The translations under genes were made by a program, and so were the position numbers. From NCBI GenBank assembly GCA_900474095.1, contig UCOA01000083.1:1-40631 (forward strand): a stretch of DNA of 40,631 bases, in the 5' to 3' direction. Shown piece after piece: positions 32,973-40,165 of this stretch. This DNA comes from Hyphomicrobiales bacterium. Lineage in GTDB: Bacteria; Pseudomonadota; Alphaproteobacteria; Rhizobiales; Rhizobiaceae. Numbering within the stretch: position 1 is the first letter of the stretch; the number at the start of each line of letters is the position of its first letter. The notes under the pieces are model-generated. The model was not told the origin of the DNA. It saw only the letters and a program-made list of their open reading frames with translations, and searched no databases.

Positions 32973-33185
32973 GTTCGGTTCCCCATTTTTCTTTGCTTGT
33001 CATGTCTTCAGTCTGTTGATGATCCGGTCAGGAACCCCAGGCAAGGACTATTCAGGCAGTGTGCATGCTCATCCCCCGCAGCAGTTGCTCGCTACCAGAA
33101 CGCCGTCGGCGCGAATGTCCGGTCATGAATAGCCAAGCCAATTGCCTTCGGCAAGGCGCGAGTCTCACGGAGCAGCCAATCAAGG

Positions 33186-33219
33186 AAAAGGGAGCAGTGC
33201 TTGTGCACCGCTCCCTTTT
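33186..33219. terminator. Strong hairpin downstream of the DUF1328 gene
   Basis: AAAAGGGAGC (33186-33195) and GCTCCCTTTT (33210-33219) plus inner GTGC/GCAC pairing form about a 15-bp stem with a four-base loop. It has A and T tails, so it can terminate in both directions. Confidence 0.85.
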
Positions 33220-33240
33220 CAGCTGCATCACGTGATGGGA

Positions 33241-33405
33241 TCAGGTCCTGCGCATCAGGCCAGCCACCAGAGAGATGATCAGGAAAGCCAGGAACACGAA
33301 GAACAGGATCTGTGCAATCCCAGCAGAAGCGCCGGCAATACCACCGAATCCCAAAACACCTGCGATAATAGCGATGACGAGGAAGACAAGCGCGTAGTAA
33401 AGCAT
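33241..33405 (-). CDS. DUF1328 small membrane protein
   Basis: A 54-residue protein of two hydrophobic helices separated by a Gly/Ala-rich turn ([18 protein letters not shown]) and ending in MRRT. Sequence and length match the DUF1328/YtjA family, small inner-membrane proteins often found in stress regulons of alphaproteobacteria. ATG 33405 has AAGGAG at good spacing; the longer frame upstream to 33495 contains the promoter and is not coding. An exact EcfG-type promoter lies 35 bases upstream of the ATG. It is a monocistronic unit between a terminator and the divergent NepR-like gene. Confidence 0.92.
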   Translation of the reverse strand: MLYYALVFLVIAIIAGVLGFGGIAGASAGIAQILFFVFLAFLIISLVAGLMRRT

Positions 33406-33439
33406 CGAAACTCTCCTTGGTTTAATCTGTCGGAAATTA

Positions 33440-33464
33440 AACGCGGAAGGCATAACTTTGTTCC
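33440..33464 (-). promoter_or_regulatory. EcfG-type promoter for the DUF1328 gene
   Basis: Minus strand: GGAAC (33464-33460), 16 bases, CGTT (33443-33440). Start codon 35 bases downstream. Confidence 0.85.
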
Positions 33465-33566
33465 CGCAACGAGCGTGCGGCATGCTTCTCGCCAAGATTG
33501 AAACTATTCATTAACTACACCTCCGGAAATTGCCCCGAATTGACACGGATTAGCCATTCGCATTGC

Positions 33567-33591
33567 GGAACCTCCCGGCGTCGGGAACGTT
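33567..33591 (+). promoter_or_regulatory. EcfG-type promoter for the NepR-like gene
   Basis: GGAAC (33567-33571), 16 bases, CGTT (33588-33591). Lies 103 bases from the DUF1328 promoter on the opposite strand. Confidence 0.85.
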
Positions 33592-33623
33592 GTGAAGGCA
33601 CAAAGCCCATGCGAGACAGTAAA

Positions 33624-33833
33624 ATGACCATATCCACGTCCAGCATCTGGAAGTCTGCAGCAGCGGCGGTCGGCCAACCGGGCCGAGCGCGTGAAAGGAA
33701 CCTGCATATCGGCAGGACTTTGCGCGATCTCTATGTCGACGAGCAGATGCCCGAGACGGGTGAGACCCTTGCCGACCTTCTCGAGGAACTTGACGCCGCG
33801 GAGGAAGCCGCAAAGACGCGTGGTGGCAAATGA
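33624..33833 (+). CDS. Short NepR-like anti-sigma factor (second copy)
   Basis: A 69-residue acidic protein. The core HIGRTLRDLYVDEQMPETG through DLLEELDAAEEA aligns without gaps to the canonical NepR at 37580-37771: in 25 positions from LRxLY to LD, ten are identical, including L, R, L, Y, the D-L-L-E block and L-D. NepR binds the EcfG sigma factor and is displaced by phosphorylated PhyR. The conserved IPD/VPD segment is replaced here by PETG. ATG 33624 fits the predicted transcription start; ATG 33609 is possible but would leave almost no leader. The gene sits behind an exact EcfG-type promoter, implying feedback. It could also be an unrelated helical protein. Confidence 0.6.
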   Translation: MTISTSSIWKSAAAAVGQPGRARERNLHIGRTLRDLYVDEQMPETGETLADLLEELDAAEEAAKTRGGK

Positions 33834-33859
33834 ATAAGACAGCGGGTTACAACGAAAGA

Positions 33860-33876
33860 GGCGGCCGATGGCCGCC
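33860..33876. terminator. Hairpin between convergent NepR-like and PRC-barrel genes
   Basis: GGCGGCC (33860-33866) and GGCCGCC (33870-33876) with a three-base loop. On the minus strand it is followed by TCTTTC; on the plus strand by CCTGTCTT. Likely bidirectional. Confidence 0.6.
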
Positions 33877-33928
33877 CCTGTCTTACGCTATCGACGCCGT
33901 TTCGGACATCGGTCTTGTCTTCACACCG

Positions 33929-34843
33929 TTAGTTTGCCGGCGTGCTGAGAACGATGCCCCGCGGATTGGCCTTGTAGGCTTCTTCATCATAGGCCGCCTG
34001 ACCTTCGAGCTGCCCTCTGGTGAAGGGGGAATAGATCGTCATCGTGCCGCTGGCGTCAGCCATCACCTGCACGCTGCCGGCGCTCATGGCGACGGGCTTC
34101 TGGCCGATGCCCAGGAAGCCGCCGACATCGATCACATAAGCCTCGACCTTACCGTCGTTGCCGAGGATGACGTCGCCGATCTCACCGACTTTGGTATCGT
34201 CGGCAACCTTCACATCGGTACCGATCAGCTTGTCGGCACTGATCAACGCCGGATCAACGAGTTTCATTTCCGGAGGCGGAGTGGCGGCCGTCGTGCCGGG
34301 GTCTATCTGAGGATTGTCCGGATCCGTCATCTGCGGCGTGGTGCCGGTCGCAGGCTGCGTCGATTGGGCGCTCTGGTTCTCGGGAGCCGTTGCCGCAACG
34401 CCGTCCATGATCGCGCTACGCTCGAACTCCGGCGCGGCCTGCAATTCCTCCTTGGTCGCGGAAACGACGATGATGCGTTGGCCGTCGCGGTCGGACCACG
34501 AAACGCGCCCGAAATTAATCGCCACGTCCTTTTCGCCAATTCCGAGGAAGCCGCCCACACCGATCACCAGTGCCTCGGTGCCGCCGTCGGCGTTGATGAC
34601 CACGTCATTGACGTCGCCGATCGCCTCACCCTGCTCGTCTGCGCCGGTATAAACGGTTTTCCCAAGCACCGAGCTCGCCAGGACCTGCTCCGGTGCGGCC
34701 GGGAAAAAGCCTGGCACGCCCTGCTGGGTGGCCGTCGGAACAGCGATCCTGGCAGGATCAGCCTTAGTGCCGGCATCCTGCGCCGTCGCGCTGGAAGACA
34801 GAAAGGCGGCAAGCGCCGTCGTGGCCAAGAGAGTGCGGATCAT
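33929..34843 (-). CDS. Exported protein with two PRC-barrel domains
   Basis: A 304-residue protein with a signal peptide (about 1-21, ending ATA/QDA). It contains two PRC-barrel repeats, at about 55-140 and 200-280, each carrying the near-identical block VGGFLGIG. The two are joined by a Thr/Pro/Gln-rich linker (about 150-195). PRC barrels are small beta-barrels of envelope- and RNA-associated proteins; in rhizobia exported double-PRC proteins recur among stress-induced genes. Function is not known. The ATG has an AGGAG-type site at normal spacing and an exact EcfG-type promoter 76 bases upstream. Confidence 0.85.
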   Translation of the reverse strand: MIRTLLATTALAAFLSSSATAQDAGTKADPARIAVPTATQQGVPGFFPAAPEQVLASSVLGKTVYTGADEQGEAIGDVNDVVINADGGTEALVIGVGGFLGIGEKDVAINFGRVSWSDRDGQRIIVVSATKEELQAAPEFERSAIMDGVAATAPENQSAQSTQPATGTTPQMTDPDNPQIDPGTTAATPPPEMKLVDPALISADKLIGTDVKVADDTKVGEIGDVILGNDGKVEAYVIDVGGFLGIGQKPVAMSAGSVQVMADASGTMTIYSPFTRGQLEGQAAYDEEAYKANPRGIVLSTPAN

Positions 34844-34918
34844 GGTTGTACTCCTTCATGCATGTCTGCGTAGGAAAGTCCGGCCGGAGATCCCGCCAGA
34901 GGTGGATAGCGGTTGGGG

Positions 34919-34944
34919 AACGAAGGCCCGCAAGATTTTGTTCC
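34919..34944 (-). promoter_or_regulatory. EcfG-type promoter for the PRC-barrel gene
   Basis: Minus strand: GGAAC (34944-34940), 17 bases, CGTT (34922-34919). Start codon 76 bases downstream. Confidence 0.85.
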
Positions 34945-34999
34945 GAAAAACTATCCCTCGCCCATCAACACAAACGGGCGCGGCGCCCCATCGGCGCAT

Positions 35000-35122
35000 T
35001 CAGAGGTAGTTGAGGAAATACAGCAGGAGAATGGTTGGGATCGGTATACCGATCAGCCAGAGCAGAATGCCTTCATCGGGAAAGCTCCAAGCTTGCGGTT
35101 GATCCTTGCTGAGGATTGTCAT
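35000..35122 (-). CDS. 40-residue membrane microprotein
   Basis: A 40-residue frame: a hydrophilic start (MTILSKDQPQAWSFPDEG) and one membrane helix with a Pro-kink (LLWLIGIPIPTILLLYFLNYL), stop TGA at 35000-35002. GGAGA is six bases before the ATG. The helix with an IPIP kink is coherent and ends exactly at the stop. It lies between the PRC-barrel promoter and the csbD terminator on the same strand, so it must have its own promoter or depend on read-through. No exact EcfG-type site was found for it. Family not recognised. Confidence 0.6.
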   Translation of the reverse strand: MTILSKDQPQAWSFPDEGILLWLIGIPIPTILLLYFLNYL

Positions 35123-35149
35123 CCTCCGTCTCCGCCGGCCATCTCATGA

Positions 35150-35181
35150 AAACGGCACCCGAACTGTGTCGGATGCCGTTT
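35150..35181 (-). terminator. Terminator of the CsbD gene
   Basis: AAACGGCA (35150-35157) and TGCCGTTT (35174-35181) pair, extended inward by CCGA/TCGG after a one-base mismatch. On the minus strand the hairpin ends in TTTTC. Confidence 0.75.
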
Positions 35182-35193
35182 CCTCATCACGCG

Positions 35194-35391
35194 TCAGTGG
35201 CGCGAAGACCACTCTTCGATCTGGCGTTCGGCTTCCTCTTTTTCGATGCCGTAACGGACCTGGATTCGGCCGGCCAGTTCCTTGCGGCGGCCGTTGATCA
35301 CGTCGAGATCATCATCGGTAAGTTTGCCCCACTGGGCCTGCGCCTTACCGCGATACTCGTTCCACTTGCCTTCGATCATGTCCCAGTTCAT
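35194..35391 (-). CDS. CsbD family stress protein
   Basis: A 65-residue hydrophilic helical protein. MNWDMIEGKWNEYRGKAQAQ followed by WGKLTDDDLDVINGRRKELAG, then QVRYGIEKEEAERQIEEW, is a standard CsbD sequence (Pfam CsbD, named for the sigma-B-controlled protein of Bacillus). The molecular role is unknown. The start is ATG 35391 with AGGAG seven bases upstream; GTG 35394 is next to it. An exact EcfG-type promoter lies 31 bases upstream of the ATG and a terminator follows. Confidence 0.95.
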   Translation of the reverse strand: MNWDMIEGKWNEYRGKAQAQWGKLTDDDLDVINGRRKELAGRIQVRYGIEKEEAERQIEEWSSRH

Positions 35392-35421
35392 CACATGTCT
35401 CCTTTGGTTGGGTGCCGGGAA

Positions 35422-35447
35422 AACGTCGCTTCATCTTGAAAGGTTCC
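35422..35447 (-). promoter_or_regulatory. EcfG-type promoter for the CsbD gene
   Basis: Minus strand: GGAAC (35447-35443), 17 bases, CGTT (35425-35422). Start codon 31 bases downstream. Confidence 0.85.
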
Positions 35448-35461
35448 GGCCTTTGCGACGA

Positions 35462-35791
35462 TCAATTGCTCAGAACGGGTTTGCGGCCCGTCTTCTCCGC
35501 GACCACGACCGGGAGAGCCGGATCATCGAATGTCACCTGAACGTCCAGGTCCCCGGACGGGGTAATGTTCCAGGCAATGGTGGCATCCTCAATGAAAAGC
35601 GCGGGGTCGACTGCGGTGCACGTGCCATGGACCGTCTTGTATTTGCCTTCGGCCTCGTCGATCGCCGGCTGCAGCAGTTCCTGGCATTCCTCAGTGGTCT
35701 CGAAGCCAATCGCCGGTGCCGGCAATTCCCGGCAGTCGATGGCTCCCTGAGTGCACCCGATGAGGATCATGATCGCTGCGAAATGTTCCAT
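35462..35791 (-). CDS. Small exported protein with conserved-type cysteines
   Basis: A 109-residue protein. The N terminus MEHFAAIMILIGCTQGAIDC is a short hydrophobic export signal; four cysteines (residues 13, 20, about 36 and about 56) lie in the N-terminal half, with the last three downstream of the signal core. The body has an amphipathic helix (TTEECQELLQPAIDEAEGKY) and C-terminal strands (DLDVQVTFDDPALPVVVAEK). It is probably periplasmic and disulfide-stabilised. ATG 35791 has AAGGAG at good spacing. An exact EcfG-type promoter lies 37 bases upstream. Family not recognised. Confidence 0.75.
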   Translation of the reverse strand: MEHFAAIMILIGCTQGAIDCRELPAPAIGFETTEECQELLQPAIDEAEGKYKTVHGTCTAVDPALFIEDATIAWNITPSGDLDVQVTFDDPALPVVVAEKTGRKPVLSN

Positions 35792-35827
35792 TGCCGTGCT
35801 CCTTGCACACTGGTTCAGCTGCAAGCA

Positions 35828-35853
35828 AACGGAGGCCCATGACAGGAAGTTCC
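35828..35853 (-). promoter_or_regulatory. EcfG-type promoter for the 35791 gene
   Basis: Minus strand: GGAAC (35853-35849), 17 bases, CGTT (35831-35828). Back to back with the promoter at 35868. Confidence 0.85.
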
Positions 35854-35867
35854 GAAAATTTTCGCAG

Positions 35868-35892
35868 GGAACCTTTTACGCCGGATCGCGTT
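35868..35892 (+). promoter_or_regulatory. EcfG-type promoter reading toward the alpha/beta hydrolase
   Basis: GGAAC (35868-35872), 16 bases, CGTT (35889-35892). The predicted leader to ATG 36070 is about 170 bases, the longest in the set. Confidence 0.75.
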
Positions 35893-36069
35893 TGGAAAAT
35901 GCGTCAAGGAATGCCTGACGTGACTTGGTGAACCCCGGATACCCGCGATCCGAACCATCGCGACTGCCCCAGACAGCCAGCCCGAAGGCATGATTGCTGA
36001 CGCACATCAAAGGAACAGTCGGCAATGCTGCATCCTCCTAGTCCCCATTGGCTTTCCCAGGATCCAGGC

Positions 36070-36939
36070 ATGAAAACAGTGCTCATCCACGGAATGGTGA
36101 TGGCGCCGACCTTCTGGAGTTGTTTTGCTCCCAGTATCGTGCGCGAAGGCCAGGCGGCCGCCTATCCCCTGCCGGGTCACAGTCCCTGGGCGCTGGAAGG
36201 CCTTTCCGGAACGTTGAATACCGCCGATATCGTCAATGCCTATGCGGAGGCGATCGAGCGCGATTTCGACGGCGGGCCGGTCACGTTGATCGGCCATTCG
36301 ACCGGTGGTTTCGTGTCGCTTCTGCTGGCCCGTCACCGTCCGGACCTCGTCAGCAACGTCATTCTCATGGGTGCCTTCGCCTGCGGGCGGTTTGTTGGAC
36401 AGGAAAAGCTAGCGGCACGTATCCTCGAGCTCCCGTTGCTGGGCCGTCTTCTCTTTATCCAGCTCTTCACCCGATGGATTGCCACGCGCGAAACCTTTCG
36501 CTGGGGCTCGCTCCAATGCGTATTCGACAAGACCGTCGGCTGGGAGACGGAAGAAACCATTGCTGCCATGGAGCAGGTCCGCGAGCAACTGATGAAGTCG
36601 CAGGTGGACGAAATCGTCGCCTTTGTTTCCTGGATGTCCCGAACGTCGGTTATCGACGAACTGCCGCTCATCGACGTGCCGGTGCTCAATATCATCGGCG
36701 CCCGTGATGCGATCGTTCCGCCGTCGCACCAGATCCACCTGTCCGGCCGCCTGCCGCGCGTCCACACCGTCATTCTCGACAAGGTCGGTCATCTGCCGAT
36801 GGCCGAGGCCCGCGACAAGGTCGATCAATTGATCGGAACCTTCCTCCTGTTCGGTCCGCTGACGGCAGGCCGTCAGAACGAACTGACCAAGCTGGCAAAA
36901 CCGGCACCTTTACACCTCGCGCTTCCGCTCGGATCTTAG
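36070..36939 (+). CDS. Alpha/beta-hydrolase fold protein
   Basis: A 289-residue protein with the alpha/beta-hydrolase core. The N-terminal strand and oxyanion loop are VLIHGMVMAPTFW; the nucleophile elbow is GHSTGG (Ser near residue 78). The acid is probably the Asp in GARDAIVPP near 218, and the catalytic His is in KVGHLPM near 242. A variable lid (about 105-190) is rich in aromatic and charged residues. It should hydrolyse an ester or related bond; the substrate cannot be told. ATG 36070 has AGGA eight bases upstream and gives the clean MKTVLIHG start; ATG 36025 is also possible. Confidence 0.85.
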   Translation: MKTVLIHGMVMAPTFWSCFAPSIVREGQAAAYPLPGHSPWALEGLSGTLNTADIVNAYAEAIERDFDGGPVTLIGHSTGGFVSLLLARHRPDLVSNVILMGAFACGRFVGQEKLAARILELPLLGRLLFIQLFTRWIATRETFRWGSLQCVFDKTVGWETEETIAAMEQVREQLMKSQVDEIVAFVSWMSRTSVIDELPLIDVPVLNIIGARDAIVPPSHQIHLSGRLPRVHTVILDKVGHLPMAEARDKVDQLIGTFLLFGPLTAGRQNELTKLAKPAPLHLALPLGS

Positions 36940-36955
36940 TTTGCAATCGCCCGTT

Positions 36956-36980
36956 GGAACAAAATTACGTGACATACGTT
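36956..36980 (+). promoter_or_regulatory. EcfG-type promoter for the DUF3309 gene
   Basis: GGAAC (36956-36960), 16 bases, CGTT (36977-36980). Start codon 55 bases downstream. Confidence 0.85.
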
Positions 36981-37034
36981 TCCGCCAGCAGGATCCCTTG
37001 GCGCCAAGGGCCTGAACCGGAAGAGGAAATATCA

Positions 37035-37190
37035 ATGCTCGGTACAATTCTCCTGATCATCCTTATTCTTTTGCTGATCGGTGCGCTACCGACCTGGGGC
37101 CATAGCCGCGGTTGGGGTTACGGACCCTCGGGAGGCCTCGGGCTGGTCGTCATCATCCTCCTCATTCTCGTATTGATGGGCCGTATCTGA
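37035..37190 (+). CDS. DUF3309-type small membrane protein
   Basis: A 51-residue protein: a hydrophobic helix (MLGTILLIILILLLIGALP), a Trp/Gly/Tyr-rich loop (TWGHSRGWGYGPSGGLG) and a second hydrophobic helix ending in MGRI. This layout is that of the DUF3309 family of small rhizobial membrane proteins. AGAGGA is eight bases before the ATG. An exact EcfG-type promoter lies upstream. The glycine-zipper lipoprotein gene follows 56 bases later with no promoter or terminator between, so the two probably form one transcript ending at the strong terminator near 37545. Confidence 0.88.
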   Translation: MLGTILLIILILLLIGALPTWGHSRGWGYGPSGGLGLVVIILLILVLMGRI

Positions 37191-37246
37191 TCGGCCGCCT
37201 TTGTTTCTTGGTTAGATTGTCAACGTCCCACAAAAAGGAAGCCATC

Positions 37247-37495
37247 ATGAAAAAGATACTGCTCGCAGTTGCCCTCATCCTCCCTCTCGCAGCCTGCACC
37301 CAGACGGAAAGAGGCGCCGGCATCGGTGCGGCATCGGGTGCCATCATCGGTGGTGTAGCGACCGGTAACGTTCGCGGTGCAGCAGTGGGTGCTGCCGTGG
37401 GTGGTGTCGCAGGCGCCCTGATCGGCAGGGCCAACGAGCCGGGCCAGTGCTATTATCGCGACCGCTACGGCCGCCGTTACATTGCAGCCTGCTGA
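37247..37495 (+). CDS. Glycine-zipper lipoprotein (17-kDa-antigen-like)
   Basis: An 82-residue lipoprotein. The signal ends in the lipobox LAAC (Cys near residue 17). The body is a glycine zipper: GAGIGAASGAIIGGVATG and GAAVGAAVGGVAGALIG, with small residues at regular intervals, followed by a short Tyr/Arg-rich tail (YYRDRYGRRYIAAC). Glycine-zipper lipoproteins sit in the outer membrane or periplasm; function is unknown. AAGGA precedes the ATG. It is probably cotranscribed with the DUF3309 gene under EcfG-type control and is followed by an intrinsic terminator. Confidence 0.88.
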   Translation: MKKILLAVALILPLAACTQTERGAGIGAASGAIIGGVATGNVRGAAVGAAVGGVAGALIGRANEPGQCYYRDRYGRRYIAAC

Positions 37496-37520
37496 TCATC
37501 GCATCGGTATCTGAACACGG

Positions 37521-37546
37521 AAAAACGGGCTTCGGCCCGTTTTTTT
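37521..37546 (+). terminator. Intrinsic terminator after the glycine-zipper lipoprotein gene
   Basis: AACGGGC (37524-37530), a TTCG tetraloop and GCCCGTT (37535-37541), followed by a run of T. Textbook rho-independent terminator; the A-rich left side also serves the convergent nepR gene. Confidence 0.95.
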
Positions 37547-37579
37547 GTGCTATGGAAGGGGCAATTGCTAAATATCGTA

Positions 37580-37771
37580 TCAGCGTCGCGATTTGCCAGT
37601 TTGCTCGGCCTTGTCCAGCCTTTCGAGAAGATCGAGAAACAAGTCGGGGATCGGCTCCCGCTCGACTGCGCTATAGAGAGCTCTCAGTTTGGAGGCAATC
37701 TGGTTGTTGGGGTCCATCATGCCATCCCCAGCCCCGCGGGCCCGCCGCCGATTTTCCGGGATGTCACTCAT
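37580..37771 (-). CDS. nepR: NepR, anti-sigma factor of the general stress response
   Basis: A 63-residue NepR protein. The core NNQIASKLRALYSAVEREPI followed by PDLFLDLLERLDKAE is the family signature. NepR holds the EcfG sigma factor in an inactive complex; phosphorylated PhyR displaces it. A basic N-terminal tail (ENRRRARG) and a short basic end flank the core. ATG 37771 has AGGAG about ten bases upstream; the frame extends to 37942 without coding look. It diverges from phyR, as in other alphaproteobacteria, but the usual ecfG gene does not follow it. The downstream neighbour is the convergent lipoprotein gene. Confidence 0.92.
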   Translation of the reverse strand: MSDIPENRRRARGAGDGMMDPNNQIASKLRALYSAVEREPIPDLFLDLLERLDKAEQTGKSRR

Positions 37772-38019
37772 AAACGTTCCACTCCTGACACCGCAGCGGC
37801 GATCGCCGGGCGGCCACCCATCCACGCATATATTTGGTACACTTAAAACCTTGATATATTCCGAATTTTTAGGGGTTTCGCCTCGGTCTGCGCATAATTC
37901 GTCCTGTTTCAAAACTTCCCATAAACCATAAAACATGTTCAAACCAATGCCGTGTTTCGACTCGCATTAACGTCGGGCACCGGAAAATCTCGGCGCCATC
38001 ATACTCAAGGAAGTCCTAA

Positions 38020-38817
38020 ATGTCACTTTCCACGCGGATCGCTGCTCATCTTCCCTATCTGCGCCGCTTTTCCCGCGCCGTGACCGGATCGCAGGCTTCG
38101 GGCGACGCTTACGTGGCGGCGGTGCTGGAGGCGCTGATCGCCGACATCTCGCTTTTTCCGCAGGGGACCAATGACCGGGTCAACCTGTTCAAGCTGTTTT
38201 GCTCGCTGTTTGAGACAATTACCATCGACCTGCCGGATACCGCTTCGCCGTTCAGCTGGGAAAAGCGCGCGGCAGCGAACCTTTCGATGATGCCGGCCGC
38301 CGCCCGCAAGGCGTTCCTGCTCGTCAACGTCGAAGGGTTCACGCCGGACGAGGCAGCCGACATCCTCAATGTTACCGGCAACGACGTCGCAGCGCTGCTG
38401 CGCGAAGCCTCGGAGGACATTTCCAGACAGGTCGCGACCGAAATCCTCATCATTGAAGATGAACCACTGATTGCGATGGATATCGAGGATATGGTGACGA
38501 GCCTCGGTCACAAGGTCGCCGGCGTTGCAAGAACCTACAGCGAAGCCATTACGCTTTTCGAGCGGACCACGCCGAAGATGATTCTTGCTGATATCCAGCT
38601 CGCCGATGGAAGCTCCGGCATCGATGCGGTCAATGATATCCTCAAGAGCACGGCCATCCCGGTGATTTTCATTACCGCCTTCCCGGAACGTTTGCTGACC
38701 GGCACGAAACCGGAGCCGGCCTTTCTTGTCACCAAGCCGTTCAATCCGGAGATGGTCAAGGCGCTGATCAGCCAGGCTCTGTTCTTCGACGAAAACGCCC
38801 GCTCGGGCAAACGTTGA
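38020..38817 (+). CDS. phyR: PhyR, sigma-like response regulator (anti-anti-sigma factor)
   Basis: A 265-residue response regulator of the general stress response. The N-terminal sigma-like domain (about 1-130) has region 2-like MSLSTRIAAHLPYLRRFSRA and region 4-like AARKAFLLVNVEGFTPDEAA helices that mimic EcfG and bind NepR. The receiver domain (about 140-257) has acidic residues E146/D147, phospho-acceptor D191 in ILADIQ, T219 and K239. On phosphorylation the sigma-like domain is exposed and sequesters NepR. AAGGA precedes the ATG. It diverges from nepR across a 250-base AT-rich spacer with no exact EcfG-type promoter. The partner histidine kinase is not in the window. Confidence 0.96.
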   Translation: MSLSTRIAAHLPYLRRFSRAVTGSQASGDAYVAAVLEALIADISLFPQGTNDRVNLFKLFCSLFETITIDLPDTASPFSWEKRAAANLSMMPAAARKAFLLVNVEGFTPDEAADILNVTGNDVAALLREASEDISRQVATEILIIEDEPLIAMDIEDMVTSLGHKVAGVARTYSEAITLFERTTPKMILADIQLADGSSGIDAVNDILKSTAIPVIFITAFPERLLTGTKPEPAFLVTKPFNPEMVKALISQALFFDENARSGKR

Positions 38818-38881
38818 CGGTCGATTGCGCCCACCTTTGCGCTGCGAGCGAGCATAGCAAGACGACGGAGCATCGTCCTCC

Positions 38882-40018
38882 TTATCCTGGCAGCTGCCGT
38901 TCCGGCGGGCCGGTTCGTACCTCGTTGAAGATCGTCATTGCGATCAGCGACAGCGGCAGCGCCAGCATGGCGCCGACCGCGCCCCACATCCACGTCCAGA
39001 ATATGATTGCGAGGAAGACTAGAAACGGGTTGATCTCCAGCCTGTGTCCCAGGATCGCCGGCGTCACCAGGTTTTCCATCACCAGATGCAGCAGGAAGAA
39101 GGCGGCGGCCGGCGCGAGCGCCAGCACCAGCGCGTTGTGGGTCATCAGGCCGGCGCACAGAAGCGCGACCGTCATCGCGGTGACGCCAAGATACGGAATG
39201 AAGCTGGAGACGAAGGCGAACAGGCCCCAAAGCGGCGCCACCGCCAGACCACCGACAAATGCGATCGCCGTGGTGATGGCGCCAAGTGTCAGATAAATCA
39301 GGCTTGCGGTCGCAAAATAGAATCCGACCGCATTTTCGGTGGCGTTCATGATCCGGATTGCAGCAAGGCGGCGGTCGCGTGTTGCAAAGGCAAGAATGAT
39401 GGTCTTGCGCAGATGCGCGCGGCCGACCAGGAAAAGCCCGAGCGCCGCCAGAAAGATCAGCGTCTGGATGAAAGCCGGCGTGACCCCGGATGCGACAAAC
39501 CCGAGCATGGTGCCGGCATTCTGGATGGCGACGTCGGTCACGGATTTTTCGTCCGTGCCAGCGATCGCCACCTTTGCCCATTCGAACCGCTCGATATAGG
39601 GAAGAATCCGCTCGATGGCCCGCTCAAGGATGCCGGGCGCCTGCCCGGCAAGCGACGTCAGCGGCTCGATCAGCGCGTTGACCAGAAAGAAAAGCCCGAA
39701 GACGAAGACAATGGCGAGCAAAAGTCCGCCAAGAACGGGCGGCAGTCCGAATTGTGCCAGCCGGTCTGCGGCAAGCCCCAGAACCATGCCGACGACGATG
39801 GCAAGCGTGACCGGCATGAGGATCGCCTCCATCATGTAGATTGCTGCCGAAGCGAAGATGACGAATGTTCCGACGATGCTCCAGGCAACCACCAGATCGA
39901 GCCCGGTTTTCGGCGACGGTTCCGGGATCGCGGCCTCGGCCGCCTGCGCTTCGATCTCAGCCTGTCTCAGATGCTGTCGTTGCTTGAAAATTCCACTCCC
40001 CGGCAAGGCAGCACTCAT
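38882..40018 (-). CDS. AI-2E family transporter (PerM/YhhT type)
   Basis: A 378-residue polytopic membrane protein. A hydrophilic N-terminal 35 residues precede seven to eight hydrophobic segments. The GLPPVLGGLLLAIVFV block early and the C-terminal blocks LGHRLEINPFLVFLAIIFWT and GAVGAMLALPLSLIAM are the family signatures. Members are permeases of debated substrate (autoinducer-2 export, sodium-proton exchange and others are described), so no substrate is assigned. GGAGA lies before the ATG at normal spacing. An exact EcfG-type promoter lies about 120 bases upstream. It is convergent to phyR with 64 bases between stops. Confidence 0.9.
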   Translation of the reverse strand: MSAALPGSGIFKQRQHLRQAEIEAQAAEAAIPEPSPKTGLDLVVAWSIVGTFVIFASAAIYMMEAILMPVTLAIVVGMVLGLAADRLAQFGLPPVLGGLLLAIVFVFGLFFLVNALIEPLTSLAGQAPGILERAIERILPYIERFEWAKVAIAGTDEKSVTDVAIQNAGTMLGFVASGVTPAFIQTLIFLAALGLFLVGRAHLRKTIILAFATRDRRLAAIRIMNATENAVGFYFATASLIYLTLGAITTAIAFVGGLAVAPLWGLFAFVSSFIPYLGVTAMTVALLCAGLMTHNALVLALAPAAAFFLLHLVMENLVTPAILGHRLEINPFLVFLAIIFWTWMWGAVGAMLALPLSLIAMTIFNEVRTGPPERQLPG

Positions 40019-40136
40019 CTTTTATCTCCAAAGATCCGGCCCAAAGATCCCGCATTGATCGGACCGACACTTGCCATCGATGTGCGGAAAACGTCGAAGC
40101 GGCGTGGCGGCAGCGGCTCCATCTCCGGCATCTCCT

Positions 40137-40161
40137 AACGGCCTTCCGGGCCAAAGGTTCC
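40137..40161 (-). promoter_or_regulatory. EcfG-type promoter for the AI-2E transporter gene
   Basis: Minus strand: GGAAC (40161-40157), 16 bases, CGTT (40140-40137). Start codon 119 bases downstream. Confidence 0.8.
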
Positions 40162-40165
40162 AACG

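Noticed and set aside
32955..32982. GGAAC/CGTT pair on the minus strand at the oxidoreductase start
   Set aside because: Spacer is 19 bases and the -10 part lies inside the coding sequence.
31554..33128. 524-codon open frame on the plus strand
   Set aside because: Antisense shadow of the FAD-dependent oxidoreductase, which has clear FAD motifs.
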